Source of the DNA: Mesorhizobium_L sp035547755
GTDB taxonomy: Bacteria; Pseudomonadota; Alphaproteobacteria; Rhizobiales; Rhizobiaceae
Reading direction: 5' to 3'
Assembly (NCBI GenBank): GCA_035547755.1
Contig: DASZUG010000066.1
Coordinates: forward strand, 1 to 64,000
DNA length: 64,000 bases
The translations under genes were made by a program, and so were the position numbers. Positions 49,852-58,591 of this stretch are shown piece after piece (the first letter of the stretch is position 1; each line of letters opens with the position of its first letter). The notes below the pieces were generated by a model. That model was not told the DNA's origin. It saw nothing but the letters and a program-made list of their open reading frames with translations, and ran no database searches.

Positions 49852-50238
49852 ATGCCGGGCATCGAAAACAGGATTTTACGCTGGACGGCTGCGATCATCG
49901 TGGCTTCCGCGCTTGTCCTGCAATCCCTCACGATCGCCTTGGCGTTTTCTGACGGCGCCGGCGAGGTCCGGCTCGACCAGTTCGGCAATCCGATCTGCAA
50001 CAACATTCTCAACCATCGGGATGATGGAACGGGCGGCTCTCCGCACCGTAAGTCGCCGCCATGCTGCCTCTTCGGATGTAGCATGTTTGCCCCCTTCATT
50101 GCCGGACCCTCGGCAACGGTTGCCATCGAGGGATCTTCGACGGCTGTCCGCCGTGTCCTCTTTCCCGCGCTGCCGCGTATCTATATCCGCGCTGCCGCTT
50201 ATGATCCCGGGAACCCTCGCGCGCCTCCCGTCATCTGA
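49852..50238 (+). CDS. small secreted cysteine-rich protein (DUF2946-like)
   Basis: A 128-residue protein with an N-terminal hydrophobic signal or anchor (WTAAIIVASALVLQSLTIALAF, about 11-32) and a later PPCCLFGCSMF cluster with two adjacent cysteines and a third. It resembles DUF2946-type proteins found beside copper resistance genes. It precedes copC by 159 bp and copD beyond, in the same direction, so a copper-related role is plausible. A GAGGGG ribosome site precedes the ATG. The family name is a tentative match by layout, not by strong sequence recall. Confidence 0.65.
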   Translation: MPGIENRILRWTAAIIVASALVLQSLTIALAFSDGAGEVRLDQFGNPICNNILNHRDDGTGGSPHRKSPPCCLFGCSMFAPFIAGPSATVAIEGSSTAVRRVLFPALPRIYIRAAAYDPGNPRAPPVI

Positions 50239-50397
50239 TCATCAGCAGGCCGTTGGCCGCCCGATCTCGGAGACGGTTCGATCGTCTTCACAAAGGCTGG
50301 GCGGCAGACATTTCGACAATCAAATCCGGATCGTGCCGCGCCAGCATCGCCGGTATTTTCCGCTTACCAAATCGACTTTTTTCAACGAGGTGACAAT

Positions 50398-50766
50398 ATG
50401 CGCAATCTTCTTGCGGCTTTTGTGATTTCCGCTCTGACTCTGGCCGCGCCGTTGCCCGCCTGGGCACACGCTCATCTGCAAAAGGCCTCCCCCTCGGCGG
50501 GCGGCACGGTGAAGAGTTCGCCGTCCGAAATCAGGCTTCATTTCAGCGAGGATGTCGAGCCGCATTTCTCGACGATCGCGCTTGCCACAGCCGATGGAAG
50601 GGCGTTGAATCTCGACCATCCCATGACCGCGCCCAACGACCCCAAAACGTTGATCAGCAAGGTGCCGGAAACGCTTGCTGCGGGCATCTATCATGTGACG
50701 TGGCATGCGGTTTCCGTCGATACGCACAAGACGCAAGGCAGCTTCAACTTCACGGTTGCCCCTTGA
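50398..50766 (+). CDS. copC: periplasmic copper-binding protein CopC
   Basis: A 122-residue CopC-domain protein. A signal peptide ends at AWA (about 23), exposing a mature start HAHLQKASPSAGGTV whose histidines are the Cu(II) ligands. EIRLHFSEDVEPHFSTI and the C-terminal VDTHKTQGSFNFTV complete the beta-barrel signature. CopC delivers or buffers copper in the periplasm for the CopD membrane protein, whose gene follows 69 bp downstream. GAGGTGA precedes the ATG. Confidence 0.92.
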   Translation: MRNLLAAFVISALTLAAPLPAWAHAHLQKASPSAGGTVKSSPSEIRLHFSEDVEPHFSTIALATADGRALNLDHPMTAPNDPKTLISKVPETLAAGIYHVTWHAVSVDTHKTQGSFNFTVAP

Positions 50767-50835
50767 GATCAGGTCGTCCTCCTCGTGCTTTCGCGCGGGG
50801 AGGACGTCCGGTCGCTTTGAACGGGGAGAATCGAT

Positions 50836-51711
50836 TTGGATCAGGCGCTCATCCTATGCCGCCTTCTGCACTATGGCTCCGCCATCCTGCTGTTCGGCAT
50901 AGCCCTGTTTCAGTCCGAGCTTGCGCCTGACGGTTTGAAAGAAGCGCTCGCTTCGCCTTTCCGTGCCACATTCGCTGTCGCCTTGGCTATCGCGCTTCTC
51001 ACAACGGCGGCGTGGCTCTTCCTGCTTTCCGGACAAATGGCCGGCGATTGGGCCGACGTCTGGACGCCGTCCACCTGGTATGCCGTCCTCGCGGATACGG
51101 AATTCGGCGCCGTGTGGCGGTACCGGATCGTGATCGTGCTTCTGCTTTGCGGAATTTTTGTCCCCCGCCGCTTCCGGTCCTGGCACGCCGAGGCCCTTCT
51201 TTCCGCGCTTTTCCTGGCCAGCCTCGGCCTGGTTGGCCATGCCGCGATGCTTGAGGGCGTGAAAGAATGGATCAACCGCGCCAGCCAGATCATCCATCTG
51301 CTCGCCGGCGGCTTCTGGCTGGGTATGCTGCCGCCGCTTTTCCTCTGCCTCGGCAGACTTTCCGACCAGGCATCACGCGTGGATGCGGGAACCGCGCTCA
51401 AGCGATTTTCGGGCGCTGGCCATTTCGCCGTCGCGCTCGTCGTCGCCACCGGCATACTGAACACGCGCCTCGTTCTGGGCCGCTGGCCGGTCCACTTCTC
51501 GTCGCTCTATCAGGCGCTTCTCGCCGCGAAGATCATGCTTGTGGCCTGCATGATCTCACTCGCCATCATCAACCGCTACCTTCTCGTTCCGCGGTTGGCT
51601 TCGGGCGAGGGGGCTTTGAAAAAACTCCGCCTGTCGACAGCGGCGGAAATCGTTCTCGGTATCGGTGTGATCGCGCTCGTCAGCGTCTTCGGGATGCTTC
51701 CGCCGCAATAG
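50836..51711 (+). CDS. copD: copper resistance membrane protein CopD
   Basis: A 291-residue inner-membrane protein with about eight transmembrane helices and conserved histidines (RLLHYGSAILLFG; LGLVGHAAM; SQIIHLLAGGFWLGMLPPLFL; GAGHFAVALVVATGILN). These match the CopD family, thought to import or handle copper with CopC. The start codon is TTG at 50836, 6 nt after GGGGAG. It is the last gene of the DUF2946-like/copC/copD cluster and converges with choV 59 bp later. Function in uptake or resistance is not settled for the family. Confidence 0.9.
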   Translation: MDQALILCRLLHYGSAILLFGIALFQSELAPDGLKEALASPFRATFAVALAIALLTTAAWLFLLSGQMAGDWADVWTPSTWYAVLADTEFGAVWRYRIVIVLLLCGIFVPRRFRSWHAEALLSALFLASLGLVGHAAMLEGVKEWINRASQIIHLLAGGFWLGMLPPLFLCLGRLSDQASRVDAGTALKRFSGAGHFAVALVVATGILNTRLVLGRWPVHFSSLYQALLAAKIMLVACMISLAIINRYLLVPRLASGEGALKKLRLSTAAEIVLGIGVIALVSVFGMLPPQ

Positions 51712-51770
51712 ATCTTGCGCGGAAGAATCGATTCACGTTCGGGTTCTATCTCGTTGTTCCGACAAGATTT

Positions 51771-52952
51771 TTATCGCCTGACGATCGCCCGCAACACGTC
51801 GCGGACGCCGATGGCGCCGAGGAAGCGCGACTGCTCGTCGAAAAGCGCTACGGGGGCCGTCTGGCTCTCGTGCATGGCGTGCATGACCGTTCTCAGGGAT
51901 GTTCCCGGTTGCGCCCAGAAGACCTGGGGCGCGTCCGAAGGCAATTTCTCGATATCGTCGCACGAAACCCAGACGGCCGGCTGACCGTTGCGCTCGGCTG
52001 CGACGACGAGGTCATGAGCGTCGAGCTTGAAGCGCGTCGTGTTGCGCCGGTCGAGCCAGATCCAGCCGTCCTCCGCGACGTCCAGATCGCGCCGGTCGCG
52101 CATGACGTTCCATGCCGTCAGCACGGAGAGGGGATTCACATTGGAGATGAATTCGCGGACATAATCGTCGGCAGGCTTGAGCACGATGTCTTCCGGCGTG
52201 CCGCTCTGGACGATGCGGCCGCCCTCCATGATCGTGATCGTGTTGCCGATCTTCAGCGCCTCCTCCAGATCGTGGCTGACGAAGAGGATCGTCTTGTGCA
52301 GGCTTTCCTGCAGCATCAGAAGCTCGTCCTGCAGCTTGGTGCGGATCAGCGGATCGAGCGCGGAGAAAGGTTCGTCCATCAGCAGGATTGGCGCTTCGGT
52401 GGCAAAGGCGCGCGCCAGGCCGACTCGCTGCTGCATGCCGCCCGACAGTTCGTGCGCATATTTTTTCGCCCATTGTTCGAGTCCGACGAGGGTGAGCTGG
52501 CGAGCGACCTTTTCCTTCCGCGCCGCTTCCTTCATGCCGGCAAGTTCGAGCCCGAAGCCGACATTCTCCTCCACGGTGCGCCAGGGGAGCAGCGCGAATT
52601 GCTGGAACACCATGGCCACGCTTCTCTGGCGGATATGGCGCAGGGTCTTCTGGTCGCAATTGACGACATCGACCATGCGGTCCCCGTCGCGCACCATGAC
52701 CTTGCCGCGCGCCGGCACGTTCAGCCGGTTGACGGCTCGAAGAAGCGTCGACTTGCCCGAGCCCGAAAGCCCCATCAGAACCGAAATCTGGCCCGTCTCG
52801 ACCGTCATGTCGCAGCCGGCGCAGCCGAGGACGGTTCCCGTCTTTTCGAGGATTTCGCTGCGCGAGGCCCCCTTGTCGATCAGCGCCAGCGCCTCGCGCC
52901 GGTTGTCGCCGAAAATGATGTCGACATCCTTGAATTCGACCGCGGTCGTCAT
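51771..52952 (-). CDS. choV: choline ABC transporter ATP-binding protein ChoV
   Basis: A 393-residue ProV/OpuAA-type ATPase. Walker A is MGLSGSGKSTLLRAVNRL, the signature motif LSGGMQQRVGLARAFATEAPILLMDEPFSALDPLIR includes Walker B, and the switch histidine is in LFVSHDLEEALK. The extended N-terminal region (EALALIDKGASRSEILEKTGTVLGCAGCDMTVE) is typical of the glycine betaine/choline class. After the ATPase, about 110 residues form a CBS-like regulatory part. The start at 52952 overlaps the choW stop (ATGA). It energises choline uptake with ChoW and ChoX for osmoprotection or catabolism. Confidence 0.93.
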   Translation of the reverse strand: MTTAVEFKDVDIIFGDNRREALALIDKGASRSEILEKTGTVLGCAGCDMTVETGQISVLMGLSGSGKSTLLRAVNRLNVPARGKVMVRDGDRMVDVVNCDQKTLRHIRQRSVAMVFQQFALLPWRTVEENVGFGLELAGMKEAARKEKVARQLTLVGLEQWAKKYAHELSGGMQQRVGLARAFATEAPILLMDEPFSALDPLIRTKLQDELLMLQESLHKTILFVSHDLEEALKIGNTITIMEGGRIVQSGTPEDIVLKPADDYVREFISNVNPLSVLTAWNVMRDRRDLDVAEDGWIWLDRRNTTRFKLDAHDLVVAAERNGQPAVWVSCDDIEKLPSDAPQVFWAQPGTSLRTVMHAMHESQTAPVALFDEQSRFLGAIGVRDVLRAIVRR

Positions 52953-53803
52953 TTGGAACCTGCCGTGCCGATGCGGCAGATGCGGTCGAGCATGATGGCC
53001 AGCACGACGATCGCAAGGCCGGCCTCGATGCCGAGCGGGATATTGATGGAATTCAGCGCCCTGACCACCGGCGTGCCGAGGCCATTGGCGCCGATCAGCG
53101 CCGCGATGACGACCATCGACAATGAGAGCATGATGCATTGCGTCAGCCCGGCCATGATGGTGGGAAGCGCCGCCGGCAGTTCGACTTTCCACAAAAGCTG
53201 GCGTTTCGTGGCGCCGAAGGCCTCGCCCGCCTCGAGCATAGGCTTCGGCACGGAAGTGATGCCGAGATAGGTGAGGCGGATCGGGGAGGGCATGGCGAAG
53301 ATGACGGTGACGATAAGGCCGGGCGCGACGCCGAGGCCGAAAAGGATAAGCACCGGAATCAGATAGACGAAAGTCGGCATGGTCTGCATGAGGTCGAGCA
53401 GGGGATGAAGAACGCGATAGACGCCCTCCTTGTGCGCCGCCCAGATGCCGACCGGCACGCCGATGGCCATGGAAACCGCCGTGGCGGCCACGACCAGCAC
53501 CAGCGTTTCCACGGTCTGCTGCCACATGCCCTGGTTGATGATGAAGATGAGGCCGATGGCGACGACCAGCGCGAGCTTCCAGGAGCGCTGCAGCCACCAG
53601 GCGAGCGCCGCGATCGCGATCACCACAAGGATCGGCGGCACCCATTGGATGAGCGCGATCAGTCCTTCGAGAAAGCTCTGCAGCCCGTCCGAAACGCGGT
53701 CGAAAAACCAGGCGAAATTGGTGGTGAGGAAATTGAAGAATTCCTTGCCCCATTCGCCGATCGGAATTTTCCAGTCTGCTATCCGTTGCGAAACCGGATC
53801 CAT
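52949..53803 (-). CDS. choW: choline ABC transporter permease ChoW
   Basis: A 284-residue ProW-type permease with about six to seven transmembrane helices and the EAA loop (LEAGEAFGATKRQLLWKVELPAALPTIMAGLTQ). The N-terminal amphipathic stretch with W residues (FFNFLTTNFAWFFDRVSDGL) is characteristic of choline permeases. GGAGGG precedes the ATG. It is separated from choX by a 97-bp gap with a terminator-like hairpin, and overlaps choV by 4 bp. Confidence 0.93.
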   Translation of the reverse strand: MDPVSQRIADWKIPIGEWGKEFFNFLTTNFAWFFDRVSDGLQSFLEGLIALIQWVPPILVVIAIAALAWWLQRSWKLALVVAIGLIFIINQGMWQQTVETLVLVVAATAVSMAIGVPVGIWAAHKEGVYRVLHPLLDLMQTMPTFVYLIPVLILFGLGVAPGLIVTVIFAMPSPIRLTYLGITSVPKPMLEAGEAFGATKRQLLWKVELPAALPTIMAGLTQCIMLSLSMVVIAALIGANGLGTPVVRALNSINIPLGIEAGLAIVVLAIMLDRICRIGTAGSK

Positions 53804-53848
53804 GACCCTCCTCCGGGTGTTTCAACCGCTGGCGCCAAATTCACCATG

Positions 53849-53880
53849 AAAAAGGCGGCCGTGTCGATAGACGGCCGCCT
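53849..53880 (-). terminator. intra-operon terminator/attenuator after choX
   Basis: On the minus strand a perfect 10-bp stem AGGCGGCCGT/ACGGCCGCCT with an 8-base loop is followed by TTTTTC. It lies between choX and choW, so it probably ends most choX transcripts and allows partial read-through, giving excess binding protein. Confidence 0.75.
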
Positions 53881-53900
53881 GTAATCGCGCTCGAGAGGCC

Positions 53901-54833
53901 TCACGCGCCGAGCTTGGCCTTGAGCGCCGCCTTGGCGTCCTTGCCGTCGAATGTGGTGACGCCATCCAGCCATTTGTCCGCTGCATCGGGATGCGCCTTC
54001 AGCCAGTCGGACGCGACCTTTTTCGGATCGCCACCCTTCAGAATGCCGTCCATCATCTTGTTTTCCATGGACAGATCGAATTTCAGGTTCTTGATGAACT
54101 TGCCGACATTCGGGCAATCCTGGAGATAGCCGGCGCGTACATTGGTATGGACCGTGGCGGCGCCGAAACCGGAATCGCCCATGCCGGTCAGGTAGGTGAT
54201 CTTCATCTCGCCCATGACAGGATGCGGCGTCCAGCCAAGGAAGACGATCCATTTCTTGCCGCGCATCGCCTTTTCCGCCTGGCTCAGCATGCCGGCTTCC
54301 GAGGATTCCACGAGCTGCCAACCGTCCAGATGGTTCTTCGGGTCCTTGATCATGCCGAGCACGATTCGGTTGCCGTCATTGCCCGGCTCGATGCCGTAAA
54401 TCTTGGCGTCGAACTTGTCCTTGAACTTGGAGAGGTCAGCCAGGCTCTTGACACCGGCATTGGCGACATAATCCGGCACGACGAGGCCGTAACCGGCGCC
54501 GGACAGGTTCTCGGAAATCGATTCGACCGACTTGTCCTTGAGGAAGGGCGCGATGTTCGCAGTCATCGATGGCATCCAATTGCCGAGGAAGACGTCGAGA
54601 TTCTTGCTTTTGAGCGACTGGTACGTCACCGGTACCGACAGAACCTTCACTTCCGGCTTGTAGCCGATCGCGTCGAGGATGACGGAAGTGGTGGCCGTCG
54701 TCGCCTGGATGTCCGTCCAGCCGACATCGGCCAGGCGCACTTTCTGGCAAGTGGCCGAATCCCCCGCATACGCCCCGGTCGAAAAGCCAGCGACCAGCGC
54801 CAGCGAAAGGAGGATCGATTTCATAGCTTGCAT
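53901..54833 (-). CDS. choX: choline-binding periplasmic protein ChoX
   Basis: A 310-residue substrate-binding protein of the glycine betaine/choline (OpuAC) class. The signal peptide ends near AYA-GD (about residue 23). Ligand-cage aromatic residues of ChoX are suggested by VRLADVGWTDIQATTATT (Trp), LGNWMPSM and WIVFLGWTPHPVMGEM. The mature domain has the family's two-lobe layout. GGGAG is 7 nt before ATG 54833. It is first in the choXWV operon, and a hairpin follows its stop. Choline is the most likely ligand; other betaines are possible. Confidence 0.92.
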   Translation of the reverse strand: MQAMKSILLSLALVAGFSTGAYAGDSATCQKVRLADVGWTDIQATTATTSVILDAIGYKPEVKVLSVPVTYQSLKSKNLDVFLGNWMPSMTANIAPFLKDKSVESISENLSGAGYGLVVPDYVANAGVKSLADLSKFKDKFDAKIYGIEPGNDGNRIVLGMIKDPKNHLDGWQLVESSEAGMLSQAEKAMRGKKWIVFLGWTPHPVMGEMKITYLTGMGDSGFGAATVHTNVRAGYLQDCPNVGKFIKNLKFDLSMENKMMDGILKGGDPKKVASDWLKAHPDAADKWLDGVTTFDGKDAKAALKAKLGA

Positions 54834-55088
54834 GACTGTCTCCCATTGCGGTCTTAGCGTTCTGTCCTTGCGACCGAAACACCATTTGCGTGCGGTTTCA
54901 AGTTGCAAGCTGTGCCTTGAGCGCCGCGCGGTTGCCCGTTAGCGACGGGAAAAGCTCGATCGCGGCAGGCCTTCGGACCCGACCCTTATCGGAAGCGGTG
55001 CCGGTTCACCGGTTGTTGTGAAGGCGCAAACCGCATATCTGATGGCCGCAGGCCGAATGCTCTCCATGTCGGCCGTCGAGCGGGAGGC

Positions 55089-56273
55089 ATGTTCTTGGTC
55101 AATCGGATCGCTGGGTTCTTCGCCGGGTTCGCCAGGGCCGTCCTGTGGATCGTCCGCCGCCTCTTTGCCGCCATCGCATGGCCATTTCGCCATTGGGGCC
55201 GCGCCGAAACGAGGCGGGGTTGGGCCGTGCGCGGCATCGTCCTGCTTGTCGTCCTCGTTCTCGTCGGGCTTTACGCCAACTTTTTCTGGCAGACCCAGAC
55301 ATGGACGAATTTCAACCCGGACTATGTCGCTGCCTATAAATTGCACGACCGGCAGGTGACAGCCGGCGAGGCGGCCAATGCGAACCAGAATCCTCCTGCC
55401 GCGCAACCTCCGGCGGGGCAAACGAGCACGACCATCCAGGGATCGCCGGCCAGCCAGAAAAGCTGCGCGCCTTCGGCAATCGCGACCGTGACGGCCGATC
55501 TGATCGATTTCAACGTCAACCAGAACCAGTGGATCTCGTCGATGATCCTCTACAAGCTCGGCTTCTTCGGGCTTGACTGGGACGATACGCCGTTTTTCGA
55601 CAACAAGGCTTCCTTTCAGCGCGGCATCAACCAGGCGGTGCGCCGCACGACGGTCGAACTGGTGGATACGCTCGGGCGCGTCCGCGGCACCTCGCAGGTC
55701 GATTCCGACCTCCAGGCGGCGCGGGGCAACATGCAGTTCGGTGAATATACCTGGTATCTCGGCTGGAATCCGCCCGGCCCGAAAACCCCGACGCCGACCT
55801 ATTATCGTTCCGCCATCAAGAGCCTGCGCGCCTTCAACAAGCGTCTCGCCGCCTGCCAGGTGACATTCGACGCGCGCGCCGACAACCTCATCCAGTTCAT
55901 CGACCGCATCGCCAACGATATCGGCTCGACCTCCGCCATCCTCAAGGACCGCGCCGAAAACCATCACAATGGCTGGTTCGACTTCCGTGCGGACGACCGG
56001 TTCTGGTTCGCCTATGGGCAACTCTATGGCTATTACGGGCTGCTCGCGGCGGCGCAGGCGGATTTCGACGACGTCATCAAGGAAAAGAAGCTGACGCCCC
56101 TGTGGGACAATATGCTGGCGCAGTTGCGCTCGGCGCTCCGGATCCAGCCCTTTATTGTCGCCAACGGCCGCGAGGACGGCTGGATCGTGCCCTCGCACCT
56201 GACGACCATGGGATTCTATGTGCTTCGGGTTCGATCGAACCTGGTGGATATCATGTCGGTGTTGCGGCAGTAG
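55089..56273 (+). CDS. DUF2333 family membrane protein
   Basis: A 394-residue protein of family DUF2333, conserved in proteobacteria with unknown function. One transmembrane helix (about 46-66, GWAVRGIVLLVVLVLVGLYANFFW) follows a short amphipathic N-terminus; the rest faces the periplasm. A low-complexity linker (AANANQNPPAAQPPAGQTST) precedes the conserved domain (DLIDFNVNQNQWISSMILYKLGFFGLDWDDTPFFDNKASFQRGINQAVRRTTVEL). GGGAGG almost touches the ATG, so TTG 55095 could be the real start. The gene's last codons lie inside the repeat at 56264. It is divergent from choX. Confidence 0.85.
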   Translation: MFLVNRIAGFFAGFARAVLWIVRRLFAAIAWPFRHWGRAETRRGWAVRGIVLLVVLVLVGLYANFFWQTQTWTNFNPDYVAAYKLHDRQVTAGEAANANQNPPAAQPPAGQTSTTIQGSPASQKSCAPSAIATVTADLIDFNVNQNQWISSMILYKLGFFGLDWDDTPFFDNKASFQRGINQAVRRTTVELVDTLGRVRGTSQVDSDLQAARGNMQFGEYTWYLGWNPPGPKTPTPTYYRSAIKSLRAFNKRLAACQVTFDARADNLIQFIDRIANDIGSTSAILKDRAENHHNGWFDFRADDRFWFAYGQLYGYYGLLAAAQADFDDVIKEKKLTPLWDNMLAQLRSALRIQPFIVANGREDGWIVPSHLTTMGFYVLRVRSNLVDIMSVLRQ

Positions 56274-56390
56274 CGGCAGTAGCGGCAGTAGCGGCGGTCG
56301 GCAGGTCGGCAATCGGCAGTAGGGAATGACCGAAGCATCAGCCGCGGCTCTTTCTGATCCGACTGCCGACTGCCGATCTGCCGACTGCCC
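56264..56390. repeat. second heptamer-array palindromic element
   Basis: Left part (56264-56323) has three tandem GCGGCAGTA 9-mers and further CGGCAG(T) units; right part (56357-56390) is an inverted array of GACTGCC units. It is similar in design to the element after ctrA and covers the stop codon of the DUF2333 gene. Confidence 0.7.
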
Positions 56391-56529
56391 CCTTCTCCTG
56401 TCGCAATCCGTGCATTGGGCGGCTGTTTTGGGACGGCGGCGTTTACGGCTATAAGGCTTCTATGCGCGACCGAACGGGGCGCAGCTAAGGGCGGCGTCCT
56501 GCCGTTTGATCCAAATCGAGGGAAACGTC

Positions 56530-58209
56530 ATGGCTGAAGTGAAATCGGACATCGAAATCGCGCGCGCCGCGAAAAAGAAGCCGATCATGGAAATTGGTGC
56601 GAAGCTCGGCATTCCCGCGGAGCATCTTTTGCCCTACGGCCATGACAAGGCGAAAGTGTCCGCCGAGTTCATCAAATCGGTGCAGGGCAACAAGAACGGC
56701 AAGCTGATCCTCGTCACCGCGATCAACCCGACACCGGCGGGCGAGGGCAAGACGACGACGACGGTCGGCCTTGGCGATGGGCTGAACCGCATCGGCAAGA
56801 AGGCCGTCATCTGTATCCGCGAGGCTTCGCTCGGCCCCAATTTCGGCATGAAAGGCGGAGCCGCCGGCGGCGGCTATGCGCAGATCGTGCCGATGGAGGA
56901 CATGAACCTCCATTTCACCGGCGATTTCCATGCCATCACCACGGCGCACAATCTCCTGTCGGCTATGATCGACAACCATATCTACTGGGGCAACGAGCTT
57001 GGCATCGACACCCGCCGGGTGACGTGGCGGCGGGTCATGGACATGAATGACCGGGCGCTGCGCCAGATCGTCTGCTCGTTGGGCGGCGTCGCCAACGGGT
57101 TCCCGCGCGAAGCCGGCTTCGACATCACGGTCGCCTCGGAGGTGATGGCGATCCTCTGCCTGTCGAAGGACCTGAAGGATTTGCAAAAGCGATTGGGCGA
57201 CATCATTGTCGCCTATCGCCGCGACAAAAGCCCGGTCTATTGCCGCGATCTCAAGGCCGATGGGGCGATGGCTGTCCTGCTCAAGGACGCCATGCAACCG
57301 AACCTGGTTCAGACGCTGGAAAACAACCCGGCCTTCGTCCATGGCGGCCCGTTCGCCAATATCGCCCATGGCTGCAATTCGGTGATGGCCACCACGACGG
57401 CGCTGAAACTCGGCGACTATGTGGTGACGGAAGCCGGCTTCGGCGCCGATCTCGGCGCGGAAAAGTTCTTCGACATCAAGTGCCGCAAGGCTGGGTTGAA
57501 GCCGGCCGCCGCCGTGATCGTCGCGACCGTGCGCGCCATGAAGATGAATGGCGGCGTCAAGAAGGAAGATCTGGGCCAGGAGAATGTCGAGGCGGTAAAG
57601 AAGGGGGCGCCCAATCTTGGCCGGCATATCGAGAATGTCCGCCAGTTCGGCGTGCCCGCGGTGGTCGCCATAAACCATTTCCATTCCGACACCGAGGCCG
57701 AGATCCAGGCGCTCAAGGACTATGTCGCCTCGATGGGCGAGGAAGCAATTCTCTGCCGCCATTGGGCGGAAGGCTCGAAGGGTACGGAAGAACTGGCGAG
57801 GAAGGTCGCCGCGCTCGCCGAATCGGATGCATCGCAGTTCGCGCCGCTCTATCCCGACGACATGCCGCTCTTCGAGAAGATCGACACGATCGTGAAGCGC
57901 ATCTATCGCGGCTCGGAGGCGATCGCCGACAAGAGCGTGCGCGACCAATTGCATCAGTGGGAGCAGGCAGGTTACGGCAATCTGCCGGTCTGCATGGCGA
58001 AGACGCAATATTCCTTCTCGACCGATCCGAACCTCCGTGGCGCCCCGACCGGCCATGTCGTGCCGGTGCGCGAGGTCAGGCTGTCGGCCGGCGCCGGCTT
58101 CGTGGTGGCGATCTGCGGAGAGATCATGACCATGCCCGGTCTGCCAAGCCGCCCGTCCTCGGAGAAGATATTCCTCAACGAGGATGGCCTGATCGAAGGG
58201 CTGAGCTGA
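56530..58209 (+). CDS. fhs: formate-tetrahydrofolate ligase
   Basis: A 559-residue enzyme that makes 10-formyltetrahydrofolate from formate, ATP and tetrahydrofolate in one-carbon metabolism. The P-loop-like motif TAINPTPAGEGKTTTTVGLGDGL is near residue 65, and the conserved blocks FGMKGGAAGGGYAQIVPMEDMNLHFTGD and EVMAILCLSKDL follow. FANIAHGCNSVMAT and the C-terminal EIMTMPGLPSRPS complete the family pattern. GAGGG is 8 nt before ATG 56530. The open minus-strand frame opposite is a codon-bias artefact. Confidence 0.96.
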   Translation: MAEVKSDIEIARAAKKKPIMEIGAKLGIPAEHLLPYGHDKAKVSAEFIKSVQGNKNGKLILVTAINPTPAGEGKTTTTVGLGDGLNRIGKKAVICIREASLGPNFGMKGGAAGGGYAQIVPMEDMNLHFTGDFHAITTAHNLLSAMIDNHIYWGNELGIDTRRVTWRRVMDMNDRALRQIVCSLGGVANGFPREAGFDITVASEVMAILCLSKDLKDLQKRLGDIIVAYRRDKSPVYCRDLKADGAMAVLLKDAMQPNLVQTLENNPAFVHGGPFANIAHGCNSVMATTTALKLGDYVVTEAGFGADLGAEKFFDIKCRKAGLKPAAAVIVATVRAMKMNGGVKKEDLGQENVEAVKKGAPNLGRHIENVRQFGVPAVVAINHFHSDTEAEIQALKDYVASMGEEAILCRHWAEGSKGTEELARKVAALAESDASQFAPLYPDDMPLFEKIDTIVKRIYRGSEAIADKSVRDQLHQWEQAGYGNLPVCMAKTQYSFSTDPNLRGAPTGHVVPVREVRLSAGAGFVVAICGEIMTMPGLPSRPSSEKIFLNEDGLIEGLS

Positions 58210-58275
58210 GCCGGCTGTCAATTCGCGGCAGAAGGTTTGGTCGTTCCCGGTCTTCTACCAAAGGTGTAAGTCATG

Positions 58276-58302
58276 GCCCGGAAACGATCTTTCGTTCCGG
58301 GC
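58276..58302 (+). terminator. stem-loop after fhs
   Basis: GCCCGGAAACGA pairs with TCGTTCCGGGC (one bulged A) around a TCTT loop. A T-rich but interrupted tail (TCGTTCTCGTTT) follows. Probable terminator of fhs, 67 bp after the stop. Confidence 0.6.
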
Positions 58303-58591
58303 TCGTTCTCGTTTGCCCGCGTGAAACCCCGGCCTCGTCACAAATTCGACACATTTTTGGCGCGGGAACGCCGTAATTGGAAAACATGGTCTCGCCTGCG
58401 TCGCGAAAGCTGTGTCATGTCAAACCTTTCGGGACGCGAAGAATTAAAGGATGCTACCGGTATGCGGGCTACGGGGAGCCGGTAGGGCATCTATCCGTGG
58501 AGTGTGGCTATTGACAATTCGCCCGAGGCTTCAGGCCGATGCGCCTGACGATTTGGATTCCCGTGAGGACGTATTCTCCAACGCTCCAGCG

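Noticed and set aside
51267..53270. Long plus-strand frame crossing copD and the choVW genes
   Set aside because: It spans two genes on both strands and has no domain; choV and choW are clearly read on the minus strand.
51771..53825. A single 684-codon ChoW-ChoV fusion protein
   Set aside because: The upstream half of that frame is out of register with the real permease; choW is intact in another frame and choV starts at 52952 with a normal ATGA overlap.
54939..56312. Long minus-strand frame opposite the DUF2333 gene
   Set aside because: Antisense artefact of high GC; the plus strand matches the DUF2333 family.
56264..56390. CRISPR array or VNTR
   Set aside because: The units are 7-9 bases with no unique spacers, and arms are inverted to one another; this is a palindromic dispersed repeat, not CRISPR.
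56485..58221. Large minus-strand frame opposite fhs
   Set aside because: The plus strand is a textbook formate-tetrahydrofolate ligase; the antisense frame is a codon-periodicity artefact.
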